A program made the translations under genes and the position numbers. Positions 15,083 through 23,467 of a stretch of DNA of 32,884 nucleotides are shown here, one piece after another. Each line of letters begins with the position of its first letter. Position 1 is the first letter of the stretch. Source of the DNA: Candidatus Omnitrophota bacterium (GTDB lineage Bacteria; Omnitrophota; Gorgyraeia; Zapsychrales; Zapsychraceae); contig JAFGFL010000055.1 of assembly GCA_016931055.1 (NCBI GenBank), forward strand, positions 69,773-102,656, given 5' to 3'. Below the pieces are notes generated by a model. The model saw only the letters and a list, made by a program, of their open reading frames with translations, was not told the origin of the DNA and ran no database searches.

Positions 15083-16789
15083 TCAATCAAGGGTGGCAAT
15101 CCTCAAAACTTCCTCCAGAGAGGTTAATCCTGAGGCGCACTTGGTCATGCCGTCATCCCATAACGTTACCATCCCTTTTTCCCGCCGCGCATACTCTTTA
15201 ATGTCATCTGACGATTTCCCTCCGATCAACATGTCCCTTATGGTGTCATCCACTTCCAAAAGTTCCGTTAAGCCCAAGCGCCCCAGATATCCCGTTTGGC
15301 TGCAGGCATCACACCCTTTTCCGCTGTAGAACGTTATTCCGTCGGGAAGCCTGCCTTTTAACCGTTGGCGCATCTCATCGGGGATCGTTAACTTTGCTTT
15401 ACATTTTGTGCATATTTTCCGGCATAGCCTCTGCGCGCTGACTAAAACCAGGCTTGAGGCGACCAAAAACGGCTCGACATTCATATCCACCAGGCGCGTC
15501 AAAGTCCCCGCGGCATCATTGGTATGAAGGGTCGAGAACACCAATTGGCCGGTTAAAGAGGCTTTAATAGCGATATCAGCCGTTTCATTATCGCGGATCT
15601 CCCCCACCATGACAATATCAGGGCTCTGACGCAAGATCGCCCTTAACCCTTCCGCAAATGTCAAGCCGATCTCCGGCCTGGCCTGGATCTGCGTCAGCCC
15701 TTCAATCAGGTATTCGACAGGATCCTCAACCGTAATAATATTTCTCTCCACCGTGTTCAGTTCGCTGATGATCGAATACAAGGTGGTGGATTTCCCGCTT
15801 CCGGTCGGCCCGGTGACCAAGATCATCCCAAACGGCTTCCTGATTGCCTCTTTAAGGATTTTCATGGCCCTCTCCTCAAAGCCAAGCCCGTCAAGGCCAA
15901 CGGCAAGCTTGGCCTTGTCCAGGACGCGCATCACAATTTTCTGCCCGAATGTCGTCGGCAGGATCGAAACGCGGAAATCGACTTCTTGATTATTCATTTT
16001 CAGCTTGAACCTTCCGTCTTGAGGGACCTGATTGGTCGTAATGTCCAAGCGGGACATGATCTTGATGCGGACGACAACCGCATTCTGGTTTTCCTTAGGG
16101 ATATTGAGAATATCGTGCAAAACGCCGTCAATGCGGTAGCGGACGCGCATGCCGTCGATTTCGGGTTCGATGTGAATATCCGAGGCCCGGCGACGCAAGG
16201 CCTCTTTGATCACCAGGTTGATCATGCGGATGATCGGCGCTTTCTCGCTCTCATCCACCGATTCGTCATCGCTTTCCCGCTGCTCGTGATCGGCCACAAT
16301 TTCGAAATCCTCGATCTGGATATCCTTGGTGATCTCATTGACGCTCATTTCCGTCTTGATGCCGTAATAAGCGTTGATCGCCTTGACGATCTCGGAATTC
16401 GTGCTCATGACCACATCAATCTCTTTGCCTGTCAGGTTTTTCAGGTCGTCCATCAAAAAGATATTGAACGGATCGGATAAGGCGATCGTCAGGGTGTAGT
16501 CCAGTTCCGAAATGGGGATAATGTTATATTGACGGGCCGTGCGTTCAGGGATGGCCGATTGAAGCGCGGGATCAATTTTATATTTGCTCAGATTAATAAA
16601 GGGGATGTTTAATTCGCGCACTAAAACAGCCATAAGGTCTTGTTCTTTGATATGGCCGGTCTCAATGAGCGCTTTATCAAGGCCGATTTTTTTCTTCTTT
16701 TGCAGAGCGATGGCCTCGTTGACTTCTTTTTTCGTGAGTTTTTGCGCATCGATCAGTGTCTTTAGAATTTTGTCTTTTATCGTTGCCAC
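15083..16789 (-). CDS. PilB/GspE-type pilus assembly ATPase (copy 1)
   Basis: This is a hexameric cytoplasmic AAA-type motor that powers pilus extension. The 568-residue protein has an N-terminal MshEN-like domain (about 1-145), a linker, and the secretion ATPase core. The core has Walker A GPTGSGKS (327-334), the Asp box, Walker B region DIVMVGEIRD (391-400) and His box FSTLHTND (418-425). A CxxC pair (460/463) with CDAC (493/496) forms the zinc site of PilB/GspE and excludes PilT. In the N-domain the two motif glycines are replaced (ILK and LDK instead of LGx), so c-di-GMP binding may be lost. The start is GTG at 16789 with a GAGGG ribosome binding site. It follows the second ATPase by 35 bp. 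Confidence 0.94.
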   Translation of the reverse strand: MATIKDKILKTLIDAQKLTKKEVNEAIALQKKKKIGLDKALIETGHIKEQDLMAVLVRELNIPFINLSKYKIDPALQSAIPERTARQYNIIPISELDYTLTIALSDPFNIFLMDDLKNLTGKEIDVVMSTNSEIVKAINAYYGIKTEMSVNEITKDIQIEDFEIVADHEQRESDDESVDESEKAPIIRMINLVIKEALRRRASDIHIEPEIDGMRVRYRIDGVLHDILNIPKENQNAVVVRIKIMSRLDITTNQVPQDGRFKLKMNNQEVDFRVSILPTTFGQKIVMRVLDKAKLAVGLDGLGFEERAMKILKEAIRKPFGMILVTGPTGSGKSTTLYSIISELNTVERNIITVEDPVEYLIEGLTQIQARPEIGLTFAEGLRAILRQSPDIVMVGEIRDNETADIAIKASLTGQLVFSTLHTNDAAGTLTRLVDMNVEPFLVASSLVLVSAQRLCRKICTKCKAKLTIPDEMRQRLKGRLPDGITFYSGKGCDACSQTGYLGRLGLTELLEVDDTIRDMLIGGKSSDDIKEYARREKGMVTLWDDGMTKCASGLTSLEEVLRIATLD

Positions 16790-16824
16790 TGCGGACCCTC
16801 TTTATGGATACCGGCTCCTCCCGG

Positions 16825-18582
16825 TCAGATTTCATCCTGCGCCGTGACCCGCGTCACTTCCTCGAGCGTCGTTAAACCTTCCACGGCTTTTGCGATTCCG
16901 TCTTCGCGCATGGTCTGCATCCCATCGGCGCGAGCGGTTTCTTTTAATTTGACTTCCCCTGCCCTCGACAGGACCAGCTCGCGGATTTTTGGCGTGAAAA
17001 TAAGGATTTCCGTGATGCCGACGCGCCCTTTGTATCCCGTTTGGAAACACCGCTTGCATCCTTTTCCCCGGAATAACTCGAACTTTTTCGTGTCCTTTGG
17101 AAACACCTTCTTTAAGTTAAACTTATCAACAATCGTTGAAGTAGCCTCATAAGGCTCCTTGCAATACGTGCAGATTCTCCTCAGAAGCCGCTGGGCCACG
17201 ACCGCCAGAACGGAAGAACAAATCAAGAAAGGCTCTACCCCCATGTTCATCATACGGATGACCGACCCTGCCGCTGTCGTGGTATGCAAAGAACTTAAAA
17301 CAAGGTGTCCGGTCAGAGCGGCCTTGACGGCGATATCAAGGGTCTCGGAGTCCCGGATCTCTCCGATCATGATAATGTCAGGGTCTTGTCGGAGAATGGA
17401 CCGCAAACTTACCGGGAACGTTAATCCCATGGCAGGCTTGATATTGACCTGGCTCACCCCCTTCATCTGAAACTCAACAGGGTCCTCAACCGTAACAATA
17501 TTCTTCTCGGGCGAATCCACGTACTTGAGGATGGAGTAGAGCGTGGTCGTTTTCCCGCTTCCTGTCGGGCCGCAAGCCAAAATCATGCCGTGGGGTTGAA
17601 TAGCGCACTCCTTGAGCCTCTCCAGAGATTTTGCCTCGAACCCTAACCGATCGATATTCAAGAACGAGGCATCCTGGTCCAAAATCCTTAAGACAACTTT
17701 TTCGCCAAAGGCCGTCGGCAAAACATTGACGCGGAAGTCCACCGCGTGCTCTCCGGAAATAATGGTCTTAAATCTTCCGTCTTGAGGCAACCGGTGTTCC
17801 GAAATATCAAGGTTTGAAATAACTTTGATCCTGGAAACAATAGGGTAATGAAGGACTTTGGTCATGCGGTCGATCTCACGGACAATCCCGTCAATACGGT
17901 AACGGATACGCATCGTTTTTTCCAAAGGTTCAATAAAAACGTCACTTGCCCGCGAAACGACGGCCTGTTGAATGATCGTGTCCGTCAACTTGATAATGGG
18001 CGCTTCGTCGGTCAAATCTTCGACCGTCGCCTTTTCCCCATCCTCCTGCGCGTCTTTGATGAGTTCGAACTCTCCGGTATCCTGGATATCTTTGATGATC
18101 TCATCAAAGGTTTCGGTGGGATCTTTGACCTCTTCCTGTTTCTTTTCCTCCTCAGGATAATATCTCTCGATCGTTCTGGTGATATCAGCGGGCAAGCCGA
18201 TAACGGGGTTGATCTTATATCCCGTTAAAACCTTGACATTGTCGATGATGAAAATATTAAGAGGGTCCGCCATCGCCAAAGTCAGGTGATCGCCCATTAA
18301 TGACACGGGCATAATCTGGTATCTGCTGGCGGTCTCTTTAGGGATGATTTTCACGATTTCAGGATCGACTTTCAGGCGGTCAATATTGATGGGCGGGAGG
18401 CCCAATCCTTCACTGAGGATCTGAGCCAAGGTCTTCTCGTCTATAAGATCAAGCTTGACAAGAATTTTGCTGAGTTCACCACCAAATTTTTTCTGCTCTT
18501 GAAGGGCGCGTTCAAAATCTTGAGACGAAATATGTTTGTCCCGGATCAATATTTCCTGAAGACGGTCTTTTAACGATGCCAT
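16825..18582 (-). CDS. PilB/GspE-type pilus assembly ATPase (copy 2)
   Basis: This 585-residue paralogue of the next gene has the same layout. It has an MshEN-like N-domain (about 1-145), an acidic linker (about 145-190), Walker A GPTGSGKT (338-345), DIIMIGEIRD, SSLHTTTAAG and the two CxxC zinc pairs (CTYC and CKRC). In the first N-domain motif Arg is kept but Gly is Gln (RLQ); in the second Gly is Ser (ELS). The ATG overlaps the stop of the upstream MshEN gene by one base (TAATG), so the two are translationally coupled. Both ATPases look catalytically complete. Whether they form mixed hexamers or serve different pilins cannot be told from sequence. Confidence 0.94.
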   Translation of the reverse strand: MASLKDRLQEILIRDKHISSQDFERALQEQKKFGGELSKILVKLDLIDEKTLAQILSEGLGLPPINIDRLKVDPEIVKIIPKETASRYQIMPVSLMGDHLTLAMADPLNIFIIDNVKVLTGYKINPVIGLPADITRTIERYYPEEEKKQEEVKDPTETFDEIIKDIQDTGEFELIKDAQEDGEKATVEDLTDEAPIIKLTDTIIQQAVVSRASDVFIEPLEKTMRIRYRIDGIVREIDRMTKVLHYPIVSRIKVISNLDISEHRLPQDGRFKTIISGEHAVDFRVNVLPTAFGEKVVLRILDQDASFLNIDRLGFEAKSLERLKECAIQPHGMILACGPTGSGKTTTLYSILKYVDSPEKNIVTVEDPVEFQMKGVSQVNIKPAMGLTFPVSLRSILRQDPDIIMIGEIRDSETLDIAVKAALTGHLVLSSLHTTTAAGSVIRMMNMGVEPFLICSSVLAVVAQRLLRRICTYCKEPYEATSTIVDKFNLKKVFPKDTKKFELFRGKGCKRCFQTGYKGRVGITEILIFTPKIRELVLSRAGEVKLKETARADGMQTMREDGIAKAVEGLTTLEEVTRVTAQDEI

Positions 18583-19034
18583 TATTGCGCCCTATAATAT
18601 TTATCGATCGATTGCTTGATATCGCTCGCCGTGCTGACAAAAACCTGAACGCTGCAGCCGGTTATAAGTTCAACGTCCTCCAAAGCCTGGAGATTCAGCG
18701 GATTGGACATGGCCACGGTCAGGCTCTTCCCGATCTTATCTATAGGCACAAGGCAAAATTGCCGGCAGATATTTTCAGGCACTGACCGCACAACCTCCCC
18801 GTCAATCTCGTAACTGGAAAGGGGCAGATAAGGAAATCCGTACTGGCAGGTCAGCGCCTGGGCAATGTCTTTTTCAGTCGCGAATTTCAAATCAACCAGC
18901 ACTTCCCCCAGCAATAACTCAGGATTCTTCTTTTTGTGTTGTATCGCGATATCGAGCTGTTCGTGGTTGATGACCCCGCGCTCCACAAGAACCTCGCCAA
19001 GATGTTTATTTGTCGCTCTCTTAAAATCTTTCAT
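18582..19034 (-). CDS. Second stand-alone MshEN-domain protein
   Basis: This 150-residue protein is again only the GspE/PilB N-domain, without ATPase. The two 24-residue MshEN motifs are HLGEVLVERGV...K and LLGEVLVDLKF...Q, here 6 residues apart. Both motif glycines are kept. The leading arginine is His and Leu, and the first motif ends in Lys instead of Gln. The C-terminal half (FPYLPLSSYEID to IDKYYRAQ) matches the N-domain of the neighbouring ATPases. It is the first gene of the T4P block and is coupled by TAATG to ATPase copy 2. A c-di-GMP-responsive adaptor for that motor is a reasonable guess. Confidence 0.85.
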   Translation of the reverse strand: MKDFKRATNKHLGEVLVERGVINHEQLDIAIQHKKKNPELLLGEVLVDLKFATEKDIAQALTCQYGFPYLPLSSYEIDGEVVRSVPENICRQFCLVPIDKIGKSLTVAMSNPLNLQALEDVELITGCSVQVFVSTASDIKQSIDKYYRAQ

Positions 19035-19112
19035 TGTATGACAATCCGGAGATATGAAGCATGCCCTCCGGTTTCATGTACCTTCAGGCGCGCTGTTCAT
19101 ATATATAGAATT

Positions 19113-19162
19113 GTTTTAGTTTACTATAATTGGGAAAACTACACAATTGAAAAAACTAAAAC
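19113..19162. repeat. Inverted repeat between rodA and the T4P block
   Basis: A perfect 10 bp inverted repeat, GTTTTAGTTT with AAACTAAAAC, spans 30 bp. On the minus strand a TATAGT that could serve as a -10 box lies inside. It could be an operator or a weak rodA terminator. No U-run follows, so I do not call it a terminator. Confidence 0.5.
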
Positions 19163-19170
19163 ATCCCCCG

Positions 19171-20277
19171 TTAAAATATAGTCCGCCGTTTACTCAAATT
19201 TAACAAAAAACCCATCATAATAACAAAGATCAAGAACGAGGAACGCCCATAGCTGACAAAAGGCAAAGTCAGGCCAACGACCGGGAACAAGCCGGCCACC
19301 ATCCCGATATTAATAACGACCTGTAGCGTCAAAATAGCCACCACTCCGATGGACACAAACATGCCGAATTTATCCTTTACCTGATTGGCAATATCTAAGC
19401 TCGTGTAAATTAAAAGGAAGTAAAGCGTCAATAAGCAGATGGCTCCGACAAGCCCCCACTCCTCCCCGATAACAGAAAATATGAAATCCGTGTGCCGCTC
19501 AGGCAGAAAGTTCAGTTGATTTTGCGTTCCGGACAGCCACCCTTTTCCAAAGATTTGACCTGATCCTATCGCAATCTTTGATTGTATAATCGTGTAGCCC
19601 GCGCCCAGAGGATCGATATTAGGATTGAGGAACACCAGCAATCTGTCCTTTTGGTATGGCTTAAGGACATTCCATGCAAAAGGTGTTGCCGCTAAACATA
19701 CCCCTAACAACCCCCATATATACCGGTACTCCAAGGCCGTCGCAAAAAGCATGCTGAGAAAAATCCCGAATAATAAAATGGATGTGCCCAAATCCGGTTG
19801 TTTGAAAATTAACACCATTGGAACAATCGTAATCCCAAGCGGAATTAATAGATCCCAGAAGATCATCTGCGTCTGGCTGAAGAACCCATAAGGAAGTCTC
19901 GGCCTTCGGTCGCTGAAATAAGCCCCCAGCATGAGGATCAAAGACAATTTCATCAGTTCGGAAGGCTGAAAACTAAAACCCCCGATGTCCAGCCAGCGTC
20001 TCGCGCCAAGAGCATACCTTCCGCTGATAAGTACAAGCACAAGCAAAACAATATTTAGAATGTAGAACGCATGGGCAACGTCATAGAACTTTCTGTAATC
20101 AATTTTCCCTAAAAGATACATAATCATAAATCCCGCCAGGGAAAACACAAGCTGATCATAAAAAATGGTTTGTGGCACGCGCACATTTTTATAGGAAGCG
20201 CTGTAAAGAGCCGCCAGGCCCATAACAACGATCATGACGGTATAGATCCAAATTTTTTTTGCGAGATCTCGTTTCAT
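19171..20277 (-). CDS. rodA: Rod-shape SEDS glycosyltransferase RodA
   Basis: This is an inner-membrane peptidoglycan glycosyltransferase of the SEDS family that works with PBP2 in lateral wall growth. The 368-residue protein has about ten hydrophobic segments. It carries the SEDS signature around ERHTDFIFSVIGEEWG and a C-terminal VVGLTLPFVSYGRSS. The ORF track starts 17 codons earlier. I place the start at 20277 because MKRDLAKKIW gives a normal N-terminus and its ATG overlaps the mrdA stop as ATGA. The gene closes the mreC-mreD-mrdA-rodA run, the classic elongasome order. Confidence 0.95.
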   Translation of the reverse strand: MKRDLAKKIWIYTVMIVVMGLAALYSASYKNVRVPQTIFYDQLVFSLAGFMIMYLLGKIDYRKFYDVAHAFYILNIVLLVLVLISGRYALGARRWLDIGGFSFQPSELMKLSLILMLGAYFSDRRPRLPYGFFSQTQMIFWDLLIPLGITIVPMVLIFKQPDLGTSILLFGIFLSMLFATALEYRYIWGLLGVCLAATPFAWNVLKPYQKDRLLVFLNPNIDPLGAGYTIIQSKIAIGSGQIFGKGWLSGTQNQLNFLPERHTDFIFSVIGEEWGLVGAICLLTLYFLLIYTSLDIANQVKDKFGMFVSIGVVAILTLQVVINIGMVAGLFPVVGLTLPFVSYGRSSFLIFVIMMGFLLNLSKRRTIF

Positions 20278-21989
20278 AACAGATCTTTCGCCTGCATGCC
20301 TAACAGCAATTCTCTGGCAGCCAAACATGCGTTTTGGCTTGAATCCCCATGCTCAAGAAAGACACAGAACGCAATGTTCCTTGCTTCCCCTTTCGCATAG
20401 CCGACAAACCACGCATGACTTAATTGATCGCCAGAAGTTTGGGCAGTTCCCGTCTTGCCCGCGACATACAACTCCGGGAGATCCAAGGCATGGGCGGTTC
20501 CCGAATAATTTGTTACGGCTTCCCGCATGCCTTTTTGAACAGTCTCTAAAGCTTCCCTGCTGATTTTAATATCCCCTTTAAGATCGTATTGATCAACGGT
20601 AATGCCACCGATCGCCTTGATCACATGAGGTTGGAGTTCCATGCCGCTATTGGCAACGGTGGCCATCATACGAATCATCTGCATCGGCGTGACCAGCAAG
20701 CCTCCCTGTCCAATAGAAAGATTCAAGGTATCTCCTGTATACCATTGTTCTTTTTTGCGAAGGGATCTTTGCCGACGGCTTGGCACGTGCCCGCTTTCCT
20801 CATAAGGAAGGTCGATATGCGTCAGGCTGCCGAGACCAAGCTGGCGCGCATACTGCTGGATCATATCCGCCCCCAAGACAAGCCCCAGACGATAATAATA
20901 AATATTGCATGAGTGCGCCAAGGACTCGATAAGATTTTCCGGGCCGTGGGCATGGGTACACCGGAATGTCATTCCGCCCACTTCATAAGATCCGTCACAA
21001 TGGTAAGTCGTATGCATTGTGATTTTGCGGCTGTCCAATCCGCCGATAGCAACCGGAACTTTAAAAACAGATCCGGGCGGGAATAATCCTTTAATGGCGC
21101 GGTTCAGAAGCGGGGCCGATGAATTATTAAAAAGCCTCGCGATCTGTGATTGCTCTTTGACATCGACAAAAACATTCGGGTCATAGGCCGGAACGCTCGT
21201 CATCCCAAGGACCTCGCCGTTTGCCATATCCATGACAATAATTACGCCCGTCTTCCCTTCAAGGACATCCATGGCGATTTGCTGGATATCGCTGTCAATG
21301 GTCAGACGGATGTCCTGTCCCGTTGCCGGTTCTTTTAAACTCAATAACTGGACCTGCTGCCCGCGGCTGTTAACTTCGATCTGCAGACCTCCTTCCTCGC
21401 CCTTGAGATAAGCGTCATAATATTCCTCCACGCCGGAATAGCCGATCATGCTCTGGGGAGAATAACCATATTCTTTAAACTTTTCCTTTTGGACGCGGTT
21501 GATTTTTCCGACATATCCTAAAACATGGGCGCTGTTCTTCCCCAAAGGATAAGACCGCCGGAATCCTTCCTGCACAATCAGGCTGGGATAAAGGTACTTA
21601 TTTTCTTCCAGAATAATGGCTTTATCCCGGCCGATATCCTCAGCGACAACAACGGGGGCAAATAAGGCATGCTTCTTTTGGGCATAGGTTTCTTCGATCT
21701 TTTTCTGATCGACAGACAGAACTTTGGCCAGATAACGGAACAGTTCCTGCTGATCGAGAAGGTCTTGAGGAGCAACCATAACATTGTATGAGACGCGCCT
21801 GTCAGCGAGAATCTTTCCGTTACGATCCTCGATGCGGCCCCGCCATCCTTCCAAAGGGACGATCCGGATACGGTTATTCGTACTTAAATGATAGAAATAT
21901 TGCCCCCGGATCACCTGCACGTAAATCAGATCAACGGCAATAAGCACAAACAGTCCTATAATCGCTAGACGAATAATCTTGATACGCAT
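20274..21989 (-). CDS. mrdA: Penicillin-binding protein 2 (elongation transpeptidase)
   Basis: This is the peptidoglycan DD-transpeptidase of the elongasome, anchored in the inner membrane and acting in the periplasm. The 571-residue protein has one N-terminal membrane segment (about 7-26) and a pedestal domain with GWRGRIEDRNGKILADRR. The transpeptidase domain has active-site PGSVFK (SxxK), HSCN (SxN) and AGKTGTAQT (KTG). Length and motifs are complete. It overlaps mreD by 25 bp and rodA by 4 bp, so synthesis of the PBP2-RodA pair is probably coupled. Confidence 0.96.
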   Translation of the reverse strand: MRIKIIRLAIIGLFVLIAVDLIYVQVIRGQYFYHLSTNNRIRIVPLEGWRGRIEDRNGKILADRRVSYNVMVAPQDLLDQQELFRYLAKVLSVDQKKIEETYAQKKHALFAPVVVAEDIGRDKAIILEENKYLYPSLIVQEGFRRSYPLGKNSAHVLGYVGKINRVQKEKFKEYGYSPQSMIGYSGVEEYYDAYLKGEEGGLQIEVNSRGQQVQLLSLKEPATGQDIRLTIDSDIQQIAMDVLEGKTGVIIVMDMANGEVLGMTSVPAYDPNVFVDVKEQSQIARLFNNSSAPLLNRAIKGLFPPGSVFKVPVAIGGLDSRKITMHTTYHCDGSYEVGGMTFRCTHAHGPENLIESLAHSCNIYYYRLGLVLGADMIQQYARQLGLGSLTHIDLPYEESGHVPSRRQRSLRKKEQWYTGDTLNLSIGQGGLLVTPMQMIRMMATVANSGMELQPHVIKAIGGITVDQYDLKGDIKISREALETVQKGMREAVTNYSGTAHALDLPELYVAGKTGTAQTSGDQLSHAWFVGYAKGEARNIAFCVFLEHGDSSQNACLAARELLLGMQAKDLL

Positions 21990-22450
21990 TTTTTCAGTTC
22001 GGCAAAGATAAAAGATGTTACAACCAGGGTCATGAGAATTTCAGGGACAAACACAAACTTAAAACACTGGATGGGATCGATCTCCCCGACTATGGAACGA
22101 AGAAGCAATTGGATTAAAAGATTCGTGAGGATGATAAGAAACACCAGCAATAGGCGTGAGCGATGCGACGCGACATAATGGAGATATCTTTTTAATACCG
22201 TTGTTACGTAAGCGCATAAAACAAACGAAAAGATATGGAAGCCGAACATATCCGTGCTGAAACTGCCTTTCATGATTCCGGCAAGGACCGCAGCATAAAT
22301 ACTGTAGCGTATCCCAAAAGCCAGGTTGAAATAAATGATCGCCAGAAGAAGCAGGTCCGGGACGAATATGCGCCCAACCATGTTATAAAGAAAAAATTCC
22401 GCGAGAAAGAAAATGAGAACACAAACAGGGACAAGAATGATTTTACGCAT
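21965..22450 (-). CDS. mreD: Rod shape-determining protein MreD
   Basis: This is a small polytopic inner-membrane protein of the elongasome that partners MreC. The 161-residue product is very hydrophobic, with about five predicted membrane helices. It contains LADLLLLAIIYFNL-like segments (here VPDLLLLAIIYFNLAFG) and KGSFSTDMFGFHIFSFVL, which fits the MreD pattern. Its sequence is poorly conserved across bacteria, so position between mreC and mrdA carries much of the weight. It starts 45 bp after mreC and overlaps mrdA by 25 bp. Confidence 0.9.
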   Translation of the reverse strand: MRKIILVPVCVLIFFLAEFFLYNMVGRIFVPDLLLLAIIYFNLAFGIRYSIYAAVLAGIMKGSFSTDMFGFHIFSFVLCAYVTTVLKRYLHYVASHRSRLLLVFLIILTNLLIQLLLRSIVGEIDPIQCFKFVFVPEILMTLVVTSFIFAELKKCVSRLFV

Positions 22451-22495
22451 AGACTATTTCATGATGAACATACGTCAACAGCATTATACGCCGCC

Positions 22496-23278
22496 CTAAT
22501 TCAATATCACAAGCACTTCTTCGATCTGTGAAAACGCCACTGACGGTTCAACGAGATATTCAACGGTGGGGTTCTTGGCGCCATCATCAATGGCAGTAAT
22601 CTCTCCGATCAACAACCCTTCCGGAAACGAAGAACTTAACTTCGAGGTGATGACTTTTTCTCCAATATCAATTTTCGCCCCTGGGCGAACATACCTCATG
22701 CGGCATACGCCTTTGAGGGTTCCCGATACCAACCCGCTTTCTCTCGGCCCCTGAACAAGAGCCGCGACAGAGAATTGCGGGTCAGTCAAAAGGATCACTT
22801 TGCTGATATGGGGCCCAACTTCAGCAATTTTTCCAACGACCCCCGCAGCGTTAACAACGGGCATCCCTTGCCGTATGCCATCCTCTCCTCCGCGGTCAAT
22901 GATCATCGACGAATTCCAATAGGAAGGATTGCGGCCTACCACATTGGCAACGACAGACGAATAAACCAGCCTTCGTTTAAATTTCAAAAGATCCTCAAAT
23001 CGTTTATTTTCGCTAATGACTTCTTCCAGACCGACTAACCTCGCCTTTAAAACATCAGTTTCTTCTTTCAATCGCTTATATTCGTCGAAAGTAAGATGAT
23101 AAAAAAGGAGTTTTTTGATTTCGCCCAGCGGAAAGGAAAGAATGCGGATCGGGATTGATGTGATTTTAATGACGCTAAATTTAACAACATGGAAGGATCT
23201 CGCTCCGGTAAAAAGCAAGATAAAAAAAGCCAGAACGAAAAAGAAATAAACTAAATTCTTCCGATGAGCTCTAAACAC
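22496..23278 (-). CDS. mreC: Rod shape-determining protein MreC
   Basis: This is an inner-membrane protein with a periplasmic domain that regulates PBP2-RodA. The 260-residue protein has one membrane segment (about 8-25), a coiled coil (about 62-95, KRLKEETDVLKARLVGLEEV) and the double beta-barrel domain. The barrel domain contains NAAGVVGKI, LLTDPQFSVAALV and the late EGLLIGEI motif, all typical of MreC. The start is GTG at 23278 with only a weak ribosome binding site. An intrinsic terminator separates it from mreB, so mreC may rely on read-through or on an undetected promoter in the ~90 bp gap. Confidence 0.94.
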   Translation of the reverse strand: MFRAHRKNLVYFFFVLAFFILLFTGARSFHVVKFSVIKITSIPIRILSFPLGEIKKLLFYHLTFDEYKRLKEETDVLKARLVGLEEVISENKRFEDLLKFKRRLVYSSVVANVVGRNPSYWNSSMIIDRGGEDGIRQGMPVVNAAGVVGKIAEVGPHISKVILLTDPQFSVAALVQGPRESGLVSGTLKGVCRMRYVRPGAKIDIGEKVITSKLSSSFPEGLLIGEITAIDDGAKNPTVEYLVEPSVAFSQIEEVLVILN

Positions 23279-23364
23279 TCGTCAAATCCGGATAAGGTAA
23301 ATAACAAAACAGGTTCCGCGAATTTTTCGCAAACGTGTTTGAGAAAATTTGACCTCAACAACGC

Positions 23365-23407
23365 AAAAAATCAGAATCCCGTAACTTGACCGCACCGTAC
23401 GGGATTC
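23365..23407 (-). terminator. Intrinsic terminator after mreB
   Basis: The minus strand shows GAATCCCGTA, a 14 nt loop and TACGGGATTC (10 bp perfect stem), then TGATTTTTT. It lies 60 bp after the mreB stop and would reduce expression of mreC onward relative to mreB, which is usually needed in much higher amounts. Confidence 0.87.
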
Positions 23408-23467
23408 ATTATGATCATTCTCAAATTTTTTATGCAGACATGGTCCCAAAACTTGCGCCCGTCCCTA

